A stretch of DNA of 64,000 bases, taken from Thalassospira sp. MCCC 1A01428. Its GTDB lineage: Bacteria > Pseudomonadota > Alphaproteobacteria > Rhodospirillales > Thalassospiraceae. The stretch is from positions 124,001 to 188,000 of the forward strand of contig NZ_JFJZ01000002.1 in the NCBI RefSeq assembly GCF_002115825.1, written 5' to 3'. A program made the position numbers and the translations under genes. The number at the start of each line of letters is the position of its first letter. The stretch's first letter is position 1. Under the pieces are notes generated by a model. It saw only the letters and a program-made list of their open reading frames with translations. It was not told the origin of the DNA and made no database searches. This document shows, one piece after another, positions 54,890 through 63,746 of this stretch.

Positions 54890-55500
54890 TGAGTGGCTTT
54901 GCCGTTACGCGCTGGTGGTTGGTCCGCCATGCCCCGGTCAATAATCCGGATGGCGTTATTTATGGTCGTACTGATTTGCCAGCCATTTTTGAAGATGACG
55001 GTTTGCTAAAACGGGTTAGCGCAGCCTTGCCAGAAGATGCGATCCGGGTGGCGAGTAATTTGGCACGCAGTATTGATACGTTAAAACGCCTTAGCCTTTC
55101 GCAGCGCGACCAGCTTGACATCAAGGTGATACCAGCCCTGGCCGAACAGGATTTCGGGGTTTGGGAAGGACAAAGATGGGCCGGTATCCCCGCCGAGCAG
55201 GCCCGTATGTTTTGGGATGATTATGCCAGTTCCGTGCCGCCAGGGGGGGAAAGCTTTAATCAGCTTGCAGTTCGGGTTGGCGAGGCCTTTCATGCCCTGA
55301 CGACGGAATATGCAGGGCGAAATATTGTGGCTGTTTTACATGGCGGCTCGATACGTGCCATTCTGGCATCTATATTAGGTACGCCGCCTGCGGCATCATT
55401 GTCATTTGATGTCGCCCCGCTTGCCATCACCCGGGTTGATTATCTTGATGCGCCAGATAATCCCGGTTGGCGTATTGGCAGTGTTAATCTGATGTTATAA
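54889..55500 (+). CDS. Histidine phosphatase (CobC-like)
   Basis: A 203-residue member of the phosphoglycerate mutase/histidine phosphatase family. VRHAPVNNPDGVIYGRTDLP holds the catalytic RHG-type motif (RHA here). ASNLARSIDTLKRL, EQDFGVWEGQRW and VAVLHGGSIRAILA follow, with the second His. In B12 operons this gene usually acts as alpha-ribazole phosphatase. The TGATG overlap with cobS supports that role, but the exact substrate cannot be told. A histidine phosphatase with general function is the alternative. Confidence 0.8.
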   Translation: MSGFAVTRWWLVRHAPVNNPDGVIYGRTDLPAIFEDDGLLKRVSAALPEDAIRVASNLARSIDTLKRLSLSQRDQLDIKVIPALAEQDFGVWEGQRWAGIPAEQARMFWDDYASSVPPGGESFNQLAVRVGEAFHALTTEYAGRNIVAVLHGGSIRAILASILGTPPAASLSFDVAPLAITRVDYLDAPDNPGWRIGSVNLML

Positions 55501-55672
55501 GGCGCGTTTTTGCCGATAGCCGAATTTCCCGGTTGATATTATTGTTTGTTTTGAATCCGGTATGATGTCTTCGGGCACAGTCCAACGGCGTTAGTTGCCT
55601 GTTTTTCCCTTGCTGCTATCCCGGCCATTACCGGAAATTATGGTAATGGCCAAAACGGCGCTGATCCCCTGA

Positions 55673-56344
55673 TCAGGCCGATTGACGGTTTTCGTTTTCA
55701 TCACTATTGGCGGTAAATTCGGACAAAAACCGGTCCAGATTGTCGTGGGCGATATTGTGTTTAACGGCAAGATCGTTCAGATCAGAAAGATATGCCTTGT
55801 AATATTCAAGCGGCCGGCTACGGGACTTGCCGCGCAAGCGATTGGTCCGGGGGAAATCCTCGGTAAATTCGCTGCTTTCAATCACGCCCGAAATCGAATC
55901 ATCAAGGATCGCTGCCGGGATACCTTCATACATTTTACCGCAGGCAGACAGCATTTTGCTGGCCGTCGGAACAGAGATTCCCGGCTGTCCCAACAAATGA
56001 TTCAGGCCATTATCGTCAAAGCTGTCGCATTCAAACAAGGTCACCAGAGTTGGCAAGTCGCGCACCAGCAACGATAACGCGTTTACACGAATACCCCGTG
56101 CGTGGGCCCAGATGATTGCTGCAACCATACCCAGTTCACGGTCGGCCTTGTAAAGGGCGCGCACCTGGCGGCGACGCAGAACGACTTCATGGTCGTCTGC
56201 ATGCTGTTCCAGAAAACTGGAAAAGTGGGGCGCGTCATTTTGCAGCCGGTCCAGCAATTTTGTCCACATATCGCGACGCGAGGTGGTTTGCCAGATCAAC
56301 AGTTCCTGGGTCCGGATCTTTTCGACATAGTTTTCTATAGCCAT
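55673..56344 (-). CDS. Hypothetical alpha-helical protein
   Basis: A 223-residue protein that I do not recognise. It is predicted mostly helical, has no signal peptide or membrane segment, and has a basic RTNRLRGKSRSR patch near residue 170. ATG 56344 (MAIENYVEKIRTQE) is chosen; a TTG four codons earlier is the alternative. It lies alone between cobC and the riboswitch, on the opposite strand. No neighbour suggests a function. Confidence 0.65.
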   Translation of the reverse strand: MAIENYVEKIRTQELLIWQTTSRRDMWTKLLDRLQNDAPHFSSFLEQHADDHEVVLRRRQVRALYKADRELGMVAAIIWAHARGIRVNALSLLVRDLPTLVTLFECDSFDDNGLNHLLGQPGISVPTASKMLSACGKMYEGIPAAILDDSISGVIESSEFTEDFPRTNRLRGKSRSRPLEYYKAYLSDLNDLAVKHNIAHDNLDRFLSEFTANSDENENRQSA

Positions 56345-56823
56345 TGGGATAAACAATTTTGTTGTTATCTGGAATGATGGTTAGCAGACAGCGCTCGGTT
56401 CCCATACACCCGGGTTTTCCCGGTGTGTTCGATATCAGCAAGTTCCATTCCGTATTTTTATTGTTTTCATGTTCTCTCAAAGGATTCCCCGTCTCAACAT
56501 ATCAATTCTTACAAATACTGACCTTTAGTCTAGTAGCGGTTTATGCATTAAGGAGGGGGCGGGAAATTATAAGGGGGGGATTTTGCCATATGGTTATGCT
56601 TAAGCCCGGAAATCTGCGGTGGGGCGGTTCGGCTTTTATATGGCAGCGCCTGTTTAATTTCTGTTTTGCAGGACTGTTTTTCAGCTAGCAGCAAAGTGAT
56701 CTCAACAGTCTGATTTTATTGATATTTGCAACCAATACGGTTCGGTTGAATCTGCAATGCGCCTATTGGGGGAAATCTGAAAGGGCGACGCGGCCTCTTC
56801 TATTAACGAGTCTTTTGGGCTAG
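56345..56823. other. Intergenic region upstream of the cobalamin riboswitch
   Basis: About 480 bases. It must hold the promoter of the cobU operon. A purine-rich GGAGGGGGCGGGAAATTATAAGG stretch near 56552 (quoted in part) resembles a ribosome binding site but leads to no convincing reading frame. An open frame at 56359-56688 was considered and rejected. Confidence 0.45.
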
Positions 56824-57000
56824 GGTGCGTCGCTGTTTGGTAATGGGAAATCCGGTGCAAGGCCGGTGCTGCCCCCGCAACTGTATCGGGATGGGTTATT
56901 TACGGCAGGTACGCCCTGTCACCCACTTAAGGATTGGTTTGAAAGTCCTTTGGGAAGGGAAATAACTGACATGCCCGAAGCCAGGAAACCTGCCAAAAGC
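56824..57000 (+). promoter_or_regulatory. Adenosylcobalamin riboswitch
   Basis: The core is clear. TCCGGTGCAAGGCCGG and then GCTGCCCCCGCAACTGTA (56851-56885) form the ligand-binding centre, and the 3' box GAAGCCAGGAAACCTGCC (56977-56994) is close to consensus. It lies 76 bases before cobU. Ligand binding should turn down cobU-cobW-cobN. The exact ends of the outer stem were not resolved. Confidence 0.93.
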
Positions 57001-57035
57001 GATCCGCGTGCAAGTGTGCCGGATCTATGCAACCG

Positions 57036-57052
57036 GGTCTCGGGTGGAGACC
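57036..57052 (+). promoter_or_regulatory. Hairpin between riboswitch and cobU
   Basis: GGTCTC pairs with GAGACC around GGGTG, with no T-run. It is near the cobU ribosome binding site (AAGGAA) and may be the part of the expression platform that controls translation. Confidence 0.45.
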
Positions 57053-57075
57053 ATAGCGCAAGGAACCGACGGGCC

Positions 57076-57603
57076 ATGGCCCCAACTGTAATTGAAAGCG
57101 GCGTTCACCTGATATTGGGGGGGGCGCGTTCCGGCAAAAGCAAATTTGCCGAAGACATGGTCATTGCTGCCGGCGGGGGCACCTATATTGCCACCGGGCG
57201 CGCGTGGGATGACGAAATGCGCGATCGTATCAGCCATCATAAACAACGCCGTGGTCCGCTTTGGGCCACGATAGAGGAACCGCATGACTTATGCGGGGTT
57301 TTGTCGCGATTAGATCAGCACAGCGAAGGACCGGTTCTGGTCGATTGTCTGACCCTGTGGATCACCAATCTTATGATCAATGAAGACAATATTGATCAGG
57401 AAGTTGATCAACTGTGTGATCTGTTGCCCCGGCTGGCTTTGCCGGTATTGCTGGTGTCAAACGAGGTTGGCTTTGGCATTGTCCCCGAAAATGCCATGGC
57501 ACGGGCCTTTCGTGATCATGCCGGGCGCTTGCATCAGCGTGTTGCCGCCCTTGCCCGGCGCGTGACCCTGGTGGTTGCGGGCATTCCGATGACGGTTAAA
57601 TAA
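57076..57603 (+). CDS. cobU: Adenosylcobinamide kinase/guanylyltransferase
   Basis: CobU/CobP phosphorylates adenosylcobinamide and then adds GMP, the step before CobS. The 175-residue protein has the P-loop GGARSGKSKFAE (about 15-26), YIATGRAWDDEMRDRI, the HHKQRRGPLW motif with the guanylylated His, and EEPHDLCGVL. VDCLTLWITNLM and SNEVGFGIVPENAMARAFRD complete the family. ATG 57076 is in the region controlled by the riboswitch. It is the first gene of cobU-cobW-cobN. Confidence 0.94.
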   Translation: MAPTVIESGVHLILGGARSGKSKFAEDMVIAAGGGTYIATGRAWDDEMRDRISHHKQRRGPLWATIEEPHDLCGVLSRLDQHSEGPVLVDCLTLWITNLMINEDNIDQEVDQLCDLLPRLALPVLLVSNEVGFGIVPENAMARAFRDHAGRLHQRVAALARRVTLVVAGIPMTVK

Positions 57604-57652
57604 TTTCATATCCGATGTTTGAACATCCGATTTTATCAAGGATTTAAAGACT

Positions 57653-58693
57653 ATGGCGCATTTGGGTAAAATCCCCGCTACTGTGATTACCGGCTTTTTG
57701 GGTGCGGGCAAAACCACCATGATTCGCAACATGCTGCAAAATGCCGGAGGCAAGCGCATTGCCCTGATTATTAATGAATTTGGCGATGTCGGCGTTGACA
57801 TGGAAGTCATCAATGGCTGTGGCATTGAAGGCTGTGCGGAAGAAGATGTGGTTGAACTGGCCAATGGCTGCATTTGCTGCACGGTTGCAGATGATTTTGT
57901 CCCGACCATGCAAAAATTGCTGGACCGCGAGACACCGCCGGATCATATCGTTATCGAAACTTCTGGTTTGGCTTTGCCCAAGCCGCTGGTCAAGGCGTTT
58001 AACTGGCCGGAAATCCGCTCGCGCGTGACGGTGGATGGTGTTGTTGCCGTGCTGGATGCCGCGGCCCTGCGTGACGGGTTATTTGCCCACGACCATGCCG
58101 CCGTGCAGGCCCTGCGTGAAGCAGATGATAATCTGGACCACGAAAGCCCGCTGGAGGAACTGTTTGAAGAACAGCTTCATTGTGCCGATATGGTGGTTCT
58201 TAATAAAACTGACCTGTTAAGCAGCGATGAACTGGTTAAGGTCGAGGCCGACATTCGGGCGGAGCTGAAACGCCCGTCGGTCAAGATCATTTCAACGGAG
58301 CATGCACGCATTGAAAATGCCGTTTTGTTGGGCCTGGGTGCGGCTGCCGAAGATGACCTGGAAAGCCGCCCGTCCCATCATGATGACGGGCATGAGCATG
58401 ACCACGACGATTTTGAAAGTTTTGTCGTGACACTGGATGATGTTAACGATCCGGCCCTGCTGGAACAACGTCTGATTGCGGTGGTGCGTGACTTTGACGT
58501 GTTGCGCATCAAGGGCTTTGTTAATGTGCCGGGCAAGGCCATGCGCCATGTGGTGCAGGGCGTTGGGGAACGGTTTCAGCGTTATTTTGACCGCCCGTGG
58601 CAAGAAGGCGAAAGCCGCCAGTCGCGTTTGGTGGTGATTGGCTTGCATGACATGGACCAGGCCGCGATTGCCAAGGCCATTTTGGCCGCCTGA
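57653..58693 (+). CDS. cobW: CobW-family GTPase metallochaperone
   Basis: A 346-residue COG0523 GTPase thought to supply cobalt to the cobaltochelatase. GFLGAGKTT (14-22) is the P-loop. NGCICC (Cys73, Cys75, Cys76) is the metal site. A switch/base-recognition set includes ETSGLALPKP and NKTDLL, and a His-rich loop HHDDGHEHDHDD lies near residues 240-251. The C-terminal CobW_C domain contains VLRIKGFVNVPGKAMRHVVQG. Position between cobU and cobN is typical. AAGGAT precedes the ATG. A weak hairpin (57614-57627) precedes it. Confidence 0.93.
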   Translation: MAHLGKIPATVITGFLGAGKTTMIRNMLQNAGGKRIALIINEFGDVGVDMEVINGCGIEGCAEEDVVELANGCICCTVADDFVPTMQKLLDRETPPDHIVIETSGLALPKPLVKAFNWPEIRSRVTVDGVVAVLDAAALRDGLFAHDHAAVQALREADDNLDHESPLEELFEEQLHCADMVVLNKTDLLSSDELVKVEADIRAELKRPSVKIISTEHARIENAVLLGLGAAAEDDLESRPSHHDDGHEHDHDDFESFVVTLDDVNDPALLEQRLIAVVRDFDVLRIKGFVNVPGKAMRHVVQGVGERFQRYFDRPWQEGESRQSRLVVIGLHDMDQAAIAKAILAA

Positions 58694-58704
58694 AAAAGTC
58701 AGAA

Positions 58705-58745
58705 CGGGCGGGGAAATGCCATTGCATAACCCCGCCCTGTTTTTT
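58705..58745 (+). terminator. Rho-independent terminator between cobW and cobN
   Basis: CGGGCGGGG (58705-58713) has an 8-bp match with CCCCGCCC (58730-58737), followed by TGTTTTTT. Inside a B12 operon this acts as an internal terminator that lowers cobN relative to cobW. Confidence 0.75.
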
Positions 58746-58749
58746 GATC

Positions 58750-58768
58750 GGCAGGGTTATGCCCTGCC
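58750..58768 (+). repeat. Hairpin in the cobN leader
   Basis: GGCAGGG pairs with CCCTGCC around TTATG, four bases after the T-run of the terminator and 39 bases before the cobN ATG. It may protect the cobN 5' end. Confidence 0.5.
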
Positions 58769-58806
58769 GGTATTTCTGCGCCCATTTTACCAGACAGGTT
58801 CTGTTT

Positions 58807-61800
58807 ATGCACTTACTTGCCGCACAGCCGGGCACGATCACCGATGGTAGCGAAGCCGTCGATCTGGGGCAAAGCCCTGGTGATGTTGTTATTCTTTCGG
58901 CGGCAGAATCCGAACTGGCCTGTCTGGCATCGGCGCAAACCGGTTTACAGACGGAGTTTGATGGCACTGTTCCGTCGCTGCGCCTGGCTAGTTTGTTACA
59001 GCTCGGCCATAACATGTCGGTTGATTTGTATCTGGATGATGTGGTGTCCCATGCCCGTTTTATCATTGTCCGGGTGCTGGGGGGGCGTGGTTATTGGGAA
59101 TATGGTGTTGAACAACTGGTTGCCCATGCGCGCGACAACGATATTCCGCTGGTTTTGTTGCCCGGCGATGATCAGCCCGACGGGGAAATGCTGTCGCTTT
59201 CAACCCTGAAAGGTCAGGCGTGGCAACAAATATGGCGCTATCTGGTCGAAGGTGGGCCGGGCAATGCAGGCAATTTGTTGCGATATGTTTATCAATATTT
59301 GACCCCGGATACTGACTGGCACTGGCAACCCCCGGCCCCACTGGTTAAGGCCGGTCTCTATTGGCCCGGCACAACGGGAATGTCGTTGGCCGAAATTGGG
59401 GCCAAATGGCACGCAGATCGACCGGTGGCGGCAATTGTGTTTTACCGTGCGCTGGTTCAGGCGGGTAACCTTGACGTGATTGACGCCCTGATTGGCGCGT
59501 TGGATGTTGCCGGGATCAATGCCCTGCCCGTTTTTGTGTCCAGCCTGAAAGATCCGGTGGCCGCTGCCCTGGTGGCAGAATGGCTGGCGCAATCGCGATC
59601 AGATCTGATTTTAAATACCACTGGTTTTGCCCTTGCCGTGCCGGGGGCCGTGCGCGGCGAAAGCCCTTTTGACGCGGTGGATGCACCGGTGATGCAGGTG
59701 GTGTTATCGGGCGGTAGTGCCGCGGCATGGCGCGACGGGGTTAACGGGCTGGCCGCACGCGACATCGCCATGAATGTCGCCCTGCCCGAGGTGGATGGGC
59801 GGATATTTTCCCGTGCTATTTCGTTTAAGGGATCTGCCGGGCGTGATGCGCTAACGCAAATTGACCTGGTTAAATATATCCCGGTGGCTGATCGGGTGGG
59901 TTTTGTCGCCCAACTGGCGGCAAACTGGGTGCGGTTGCGCCAAACCCCGGTGGCCGAAAAACGGGTGGCAATGGTGATGGCAAATTACCCCAACCGCGAT
60001 GCCCGCCTTGGCAACGGGGTGGGCCTTGATACGCCCGCTGGTATGATGGAAACCCTGCACGCCATGCAGGCCGCTGGCTATGACATATGCGACATGCCTG
60101 ATGATGGCGCGGATTTGATTGCCCGGGTCAAGGCGGGGCCAACCAACGATTTTAAATCGCTTGATCAGCGTGTTGTGCGCGTTACCCTGCCCGTCGCCGA
60201 TTATCGTGCTGCATTTGCGGCCCTGCCCGGTTCTATTCGTACGCAGGTCACAGATCGTTGGGGCGCACCGGAAACAGACCCGTTTTATCGCGCGTCGCCG
60301 GGCGGGTTTGTTTTATCAATTGTGCCCGTGGGCAATGTTGTGATCGGGCTGCAACCGGCGCGCGGCTATAATATTGACCCGCTCGAAAGTTATCATTCCC
60401 CCGATCTGGTGCCACCGCACAGCTATTTTGCCTTTTATATCTGGCTGCGGCACAGCTTTGATGCCCATGCCATTATTCATTTTGGCAAACACGGCAATAT
60501 GGAATGGTTGCCGGGCAAATCGCTGGCTTTGTCCGAAAATTGCTTTCCCGAGGCCGTTTTGGGCCCCACCCCGCATTTATACCCGTTTATCGTCAACGAC
60601 CCCGGCGAAGGTACACAGGCGAAACGCCGCGCCCAGGCCGTGATTATCGACCACCTGACCCCGCCTTTAACCCGTGCCGAAAGTTACGGTCCGCTGAAGG
60701 ATATGGAGGCTTTGGTTGATGAATATTACGATGCTGCTGCCGTTGATCCGCGCCGGTTAAAGCTGCTCAAGCGCGATATTCTGGAACTGGCCGTGCGCAT
60801 TGGGCTGGACCGCGATTGCGGTATCGCACCGGGCGAAGACGAAGAATCTGCCCTGGCAAAGCTCGACAATTATTTGTGCGAGCTGAAAGAACTGCAAATC
60901 CGTGATGGTTTGCATATTTTTGGCAAGGCCCCGGAAGGTCGCCTGTTGACCGATTTGCTGGTGGCTCTTGCGCGCCTGCCGCGCGGCAAGGATGCCGGGG
61001 CAACGGCGTCACTGCACCGTGCGCTGGTGCGCGATTTGCTGCCAGACCTTGAAACAGCGTTTGACCCGCTTGATTGTGTGATGGGCGATGTGTGGCAAGG
61101 TGACCGCCCGCAGGCCTTGCGCGATTATGACGCGGTTTGCGGCGCGTGGCGCACCCATGGCGATACGGTGGAACGGCTGGAATTACTGGCGATGGATCTG
61201 GTGGCGGGGAAAAAAGCCGCCCCAGGTGATTGGGGTCAGACCACGGATGTTATTTGCGATATCGAAACATCCCTGCGCCCGGCGATAACCCGATGCGGTA
61301 CTGCCGAGATTAACGGGCTTTTGCGCGGGCTGGCGGGCAAGTTTGTCGAACCGGGGCCATCGGGTGCCCCGACACGCGGCAGACCCGACGTTTTACCGAC
61401 CGGGCGAAATTTTTATTCGGTCGATACCCGAACCGTCCCAACCCCGGCGGCATGGCAACTGGGGTGGAAGTCGGCCGAATTGTTGCTGGAACGCCATGTG
61501 CAGGAACATGGCGAATGGCCAGCGGCCCTTGGCCTGTCGGTGTGGGGGACCAGCAACATGCGCACAGGCGGCGATGACATTGCCCAGGCGATGGCGATGA
61601 TGGGGGTCAAACCAACATGGGATTCCGCATCGCGCCGGGTGACCGGGTTTGAAATTATTCCGATCACGTTATTGGGCCGACCGCGCATCGACATTACCCT
61701 GCGCATTTCCGGGTTTTTCCGCGATGCTTTTCCCGGATTGATCGATTTGTTTGACAGTGCCGTGCGCGCGGTGGCGGCCCTGCGCGATGAACCGGCTGAT

Positions 61801-62592
61801 ATGAACCCGATTGCCCGGCGGGTTCGCGCCGAAACAGCCAAGCTGACAGCCGACGGTGTTGATGCCGTTTTGGCAGAGAGACAGGTGGCGTTTCGTGTTT
61901 TTGGTTCCAAACCGGGGGCCTATGGGGCCGGTTTGCAGGCAATGATCGATGAAAAATTGTGGGAGAACGAAGCCGACCTTGCCGATGCCTATCTGGCATG
62001 GGGCAGTTATGCCTATGGTAACGGGGCCAGCGGCGAAGCGGCCCGCGATGTTTTTGAAACCCGGCTGGGGGCAGTGGATGCCATCGTTCATAATCAGGAT
62101 AACCGCGAGCATGATTTGCTCGATTCTGACGATTATTATCAATTCGAAGGTGGAATGACATCGGCGGTGCGCCATATATCGGGCCAGCAACCGGTTATTT
62201 ACCATAACGACCATTCCCGCCCTGAAAGCCCCAAAATACGGACCCTGGACGAAGAAATCGCCCGGGTGGTGCGGGCGCGCGTGGTGAATCCCAAATGGAT
62301 CAACGGGGTTATGCGACACGGTTATAAAGGGGCGTTTGAAATGGCGGCAACGGTGGATTACCTGTTTGCTTTTGCCGCAACCGCACGCTGTGTTGCCAAC
62401 CATCATTTTGATCTGGTTTATGATGCCTATCTGGGTGACGACGCGGTGCGCGATTTTATCGCCACCCATAACCCCGATGCCCTGAAAGACATTCGCGACC
62501 GCCTGGCCGAGGCCATTGACCGCGGATTATGGCAACCAAAGCGTAATAGTGTGGCTGCCGATTTAATGGCGGGGCGCGATGAAGCACGGTAA
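58807..62592 (+). CDS. cobN: Cobaltochelatase CobN subunit
   Basis: CobN is the large subunit of the ATP-dependent aerobic cobaltochelatase, which inserts cobalt into hydrogenobyrinic acid a,c-diamide. The 1261-residue protein is of usual length. MHLLAAQPGTITDGSEAVDL starts it. Family motifs include VMANYPNRDARLGNGVGLDTPA, PPHSYFAFYIWLRHSFDAHA, IHFGKHGNMEWLPGKSLALS, PHLYPFIVNDPGEGTQAKRRA and GLSVWGTSNMRTGGDDIAQA (some quoted in parts). The CobS/CobT ATPase partners are not in the window. ATG 58807 matches the family start; upstream in-frame codons run through the hairpins. Confidence 0.96.
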   Translation: MHLLAAQPGTITDGSEAVDLGQSPGDVVILSAAESELACLASAQTGLQTEFDGTVPSLRLASLLQLGHNMSVDLYLDDVVSHARFIIVRVLGGRGYWEYGVEQLVAHARDNDIPLVLLPGDDQPDGEMLSLSTLKGQAWQQIWRYLVEGGPGNAGNLLRYVYQYLTPDTDWHWQPPAPLVKAGLYWPGTTGMSLAEIGAKWHADRPVAAIVFYRALVQAGNLDVIDALIGALDVAGINALPVFVSSLKDPVAAALVAEWLAQSRSDLILNTTGFALAVPGAVRGESPFDAVDAPVMQVVLSGGSAAAWRDGVNGLAARDIAMNVALPEVDGRIFSRAISFKGSAGRDALTQIDLVKYIPVADRVGFVAQLAANWVRLRQTPVAEKRVAMVMANYPNRDARLGNGVGLDTPAGMMETLHAMQAAGYDICDMPDDGADLIARVKAGPTNDFKSLDQRVVRVTLPVADYRAAFAALPGSIRTQVTDRWGAPETDPFYRASPGGFVLSIVPVGNVVIGLQPARGYNIDPLESYHSPDLVPPHSYFAFYIWLRHSFDAHAIIHFGKHGNMEWLPGKSLALSENCFPEAVLGPTPHLYPFIVNDPGEGTQAKRRAQAVIIDHLTPPLTRAESYGPLKDMEALVDEYYDAAAVDPRRLKLLKRDILELAVRIGLDRDCGIAPGEDEESALAKLDNYLCELKELQIRDGLHIFGKAPEGRLLTDLLVALARLPRGKDAGATASLHRALVRDLLPDLETAFDPLDCVMGDVWQGDRPQALRDYDAVCGAWRTHGDTVERLELLAMDLVAGKKAAPGDWGQTTDVICDIETSLRPAITRCGTAEINGLLRGLAGKFVEPGPSGAPTRGRPDVLPTGRNFYSVDTRTVPTPAAWQLGWKSAELLLERHVQEHGEWPAALGLSVWGTSNMRTGGDDIAQAMAMMGVKPTWDSASRRVTGFEIIPITLLGRPRIDITLRISGFFRDAFPGLIDLFDSAVRAVAALRDEPADMNPIARRVRAETAKLTADGVDAVLAERQVAFRVFGSKPGAYGAGLQAMIDEKLWENEADLADAYLAWGSYAYGNGASGEAARDVFETRLGAVDAIVHNQDNREHDLLDSDDYYQFEGGMTSAVRHISGQQPVIYHNDHSRPESPKIRTLDEEIARVVRARVVNPKWINGVMRHGYKGAFEMAATVDYLFAFAATARCVANHHFDLVYDAYLGDDAVRDFIATHNPDALKDIRDRLAEAIDRGLWQPKRNSVAADLMAGRDEAR

Positions 62593-63415
62593 AGCGATGT
62601 GGCTGGAAAAAATTGCCTTTTTTGCAAGGTCTTGCCTGATTTTATCAACCCCGCTTCTGATGCTGCCAGCAATTGCCACGGCCACCCCCCAAAAGGCAGC
62701 GGCAACGTGGTTACCTGTCCCCAACAGGGCGCTGCATTGGCAATTGCAGGGCGATGTCGTGCCCGCACCGGGAACAAAGGTTATTGACAGCGATTTATTC
62801 GATACACCGGCCAAACAGGTGAAAAAATGGCGCGATCAGGGGCTTTATCCTGTGTGCTATGTCAATGTGGGGGCCTTCGAGGACTGGCGTGACGATGCAT
62901 CTGATTTTCCCGACGACGTGATCGGGGCGGTTTATGATGGCTGGCAAGGTGAAAGATGGCTGGATGTTCATCACTTTACCAAATTTGCATCGATCATTGA
63001 AGCGCGGCTGGATTTATGTGCCCGCAAAGGTTTTTTGGCTGTCGAGCCTGATAATATTGATGGTTATGATAATGAAACCGGGTTCGATATAACCCGCGAT
63101 GACCAAGTGGCCTATCTGCATTGGCTGATCGATCAGGCCCACAAACGCCAATTGGCAATCGGGCAAAAAAATGCCCCCGATTTGATCGATGAACTGGTGG
63201 GGGATATGGATTTTGCCCTGCTTGAATCCGCGTGGCGAGATGATTTTTTATCGGATTACATACCGTACCGTCGACAAAACAAGCCGGTTTTTGCCGTGGA
63301 ATACCGTGAAGACGGCGCCTCTCTGGCCGCTATATGCCCGGATATAAAGCAATATGGGTTTGTCGGAATGGTGGCAAATTATGATCTGGCTGGCCAGGTT
63401 GAAACCTGTCCCTGA
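62579..63415 (+). CDS. Secreted GH114-like protein (endo-alpha-1,4-polygalactosaminidase family)
   Basis: A 278-residue exported protein. The signal peptide is at about 1-36 (FFARSCLILSTPLLMLPAIATA). The mature TIM-barrel-like domain has WHWQLQGD-like start, VICYVNVGAFEDWRDD-type strand (here VCYVNVGAFEDW), and GFLAVEPDNIDGYDN (about residues 152-166) with a likely catalytic acidic pair. AIGQKNAPDLIDEL and VFAVEYRED follow. Related proteins cleave polygalactosamine; the substrate here is unknown. The ATG 62579 overlaps the cobN end by 14 bases; MWLEK at 62597 is an alternative start. Its link with cobalamin genes may be only positional. Confidence 0.8.
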   Translation: MKHGKAMWLEKIAFFARSCLILSTPLLMLPAIATATPQKAAATWLPVPNRALHWQLQGDVVPAPGTKVIDSDLFDTPAKQVKKWRDQGLYPVCYVNVGAFEDWRDDASDFPDDVIGAVYDGWQGERWLDVHHFTKFASIIEARLDLCARKGFLAVEPDNIDGYDNETGFDITRDDQVAYLHWLIDQAHKRQLAIGQKNAPDLIDELVGDMDFALLESAWRDDFLSDYIPYRRQNKPVFAVEYREDGASLAAICPDIKQYGFVGMVANYDLAGQVETCP

Positions 63416-63746
63416 GACCGTATGATTTTGAAAATACGGGTCGGTTTACGGGGGTGGCATTTTCGCAATTTGGCAACCTATACGCAACCGGGCGGGATGT
63501 AATTTGATTTTTGAATCGATATAGAAACAATTATTTTCATCTGTATATTGTGGCAAATCTGCCGCGATACCCCAAAAAGTGGAATTTCGGAACATTTGGG
63601 TAAAGTTTAACGTTTCGAAACTGGGTGATTTATGCGTTAATAGATTATTAACCCTTGGTTGGGCGAAGAGTCACCCCATTAGGGGCCGGGACGCAGCGGC
63701 GAACACAGCCGGTTAAAATGCGCCAGGCCCAAGGCAGGAGGCCGCA
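63416..63746 (+). other. Intergenic region with a structured RNA leader candidate
   Basis: The first 240 bases hold no gene. From 63659 to 63732 there is a multi-stem structure. TTGGGC (63659-63664) pairs with GCCCAA (63727-63732) and encloses two hairpins: CCCC-ATTA-GGGG (63674-63685) and CGGC/GCCG (63697-63711). A ribosome binding site AGGAG (63736-63740) sits between GGC and GCC, which could pair. GGGACGCA (63688-63695) is also found in the core of c-di-GMP-I riboswitches, but the other conserved parts are not clear. A leader that controls translation of the next gene is inferred. Confidence 0.45.

Noticed and set aside
56359-56688. 109-codon frame between the hypothetical gene and the riboswitch
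   Set aside because: Poor start signal, unusual composition (rich in Phe and Leu without a membrane pattern) and no recognised similarity.
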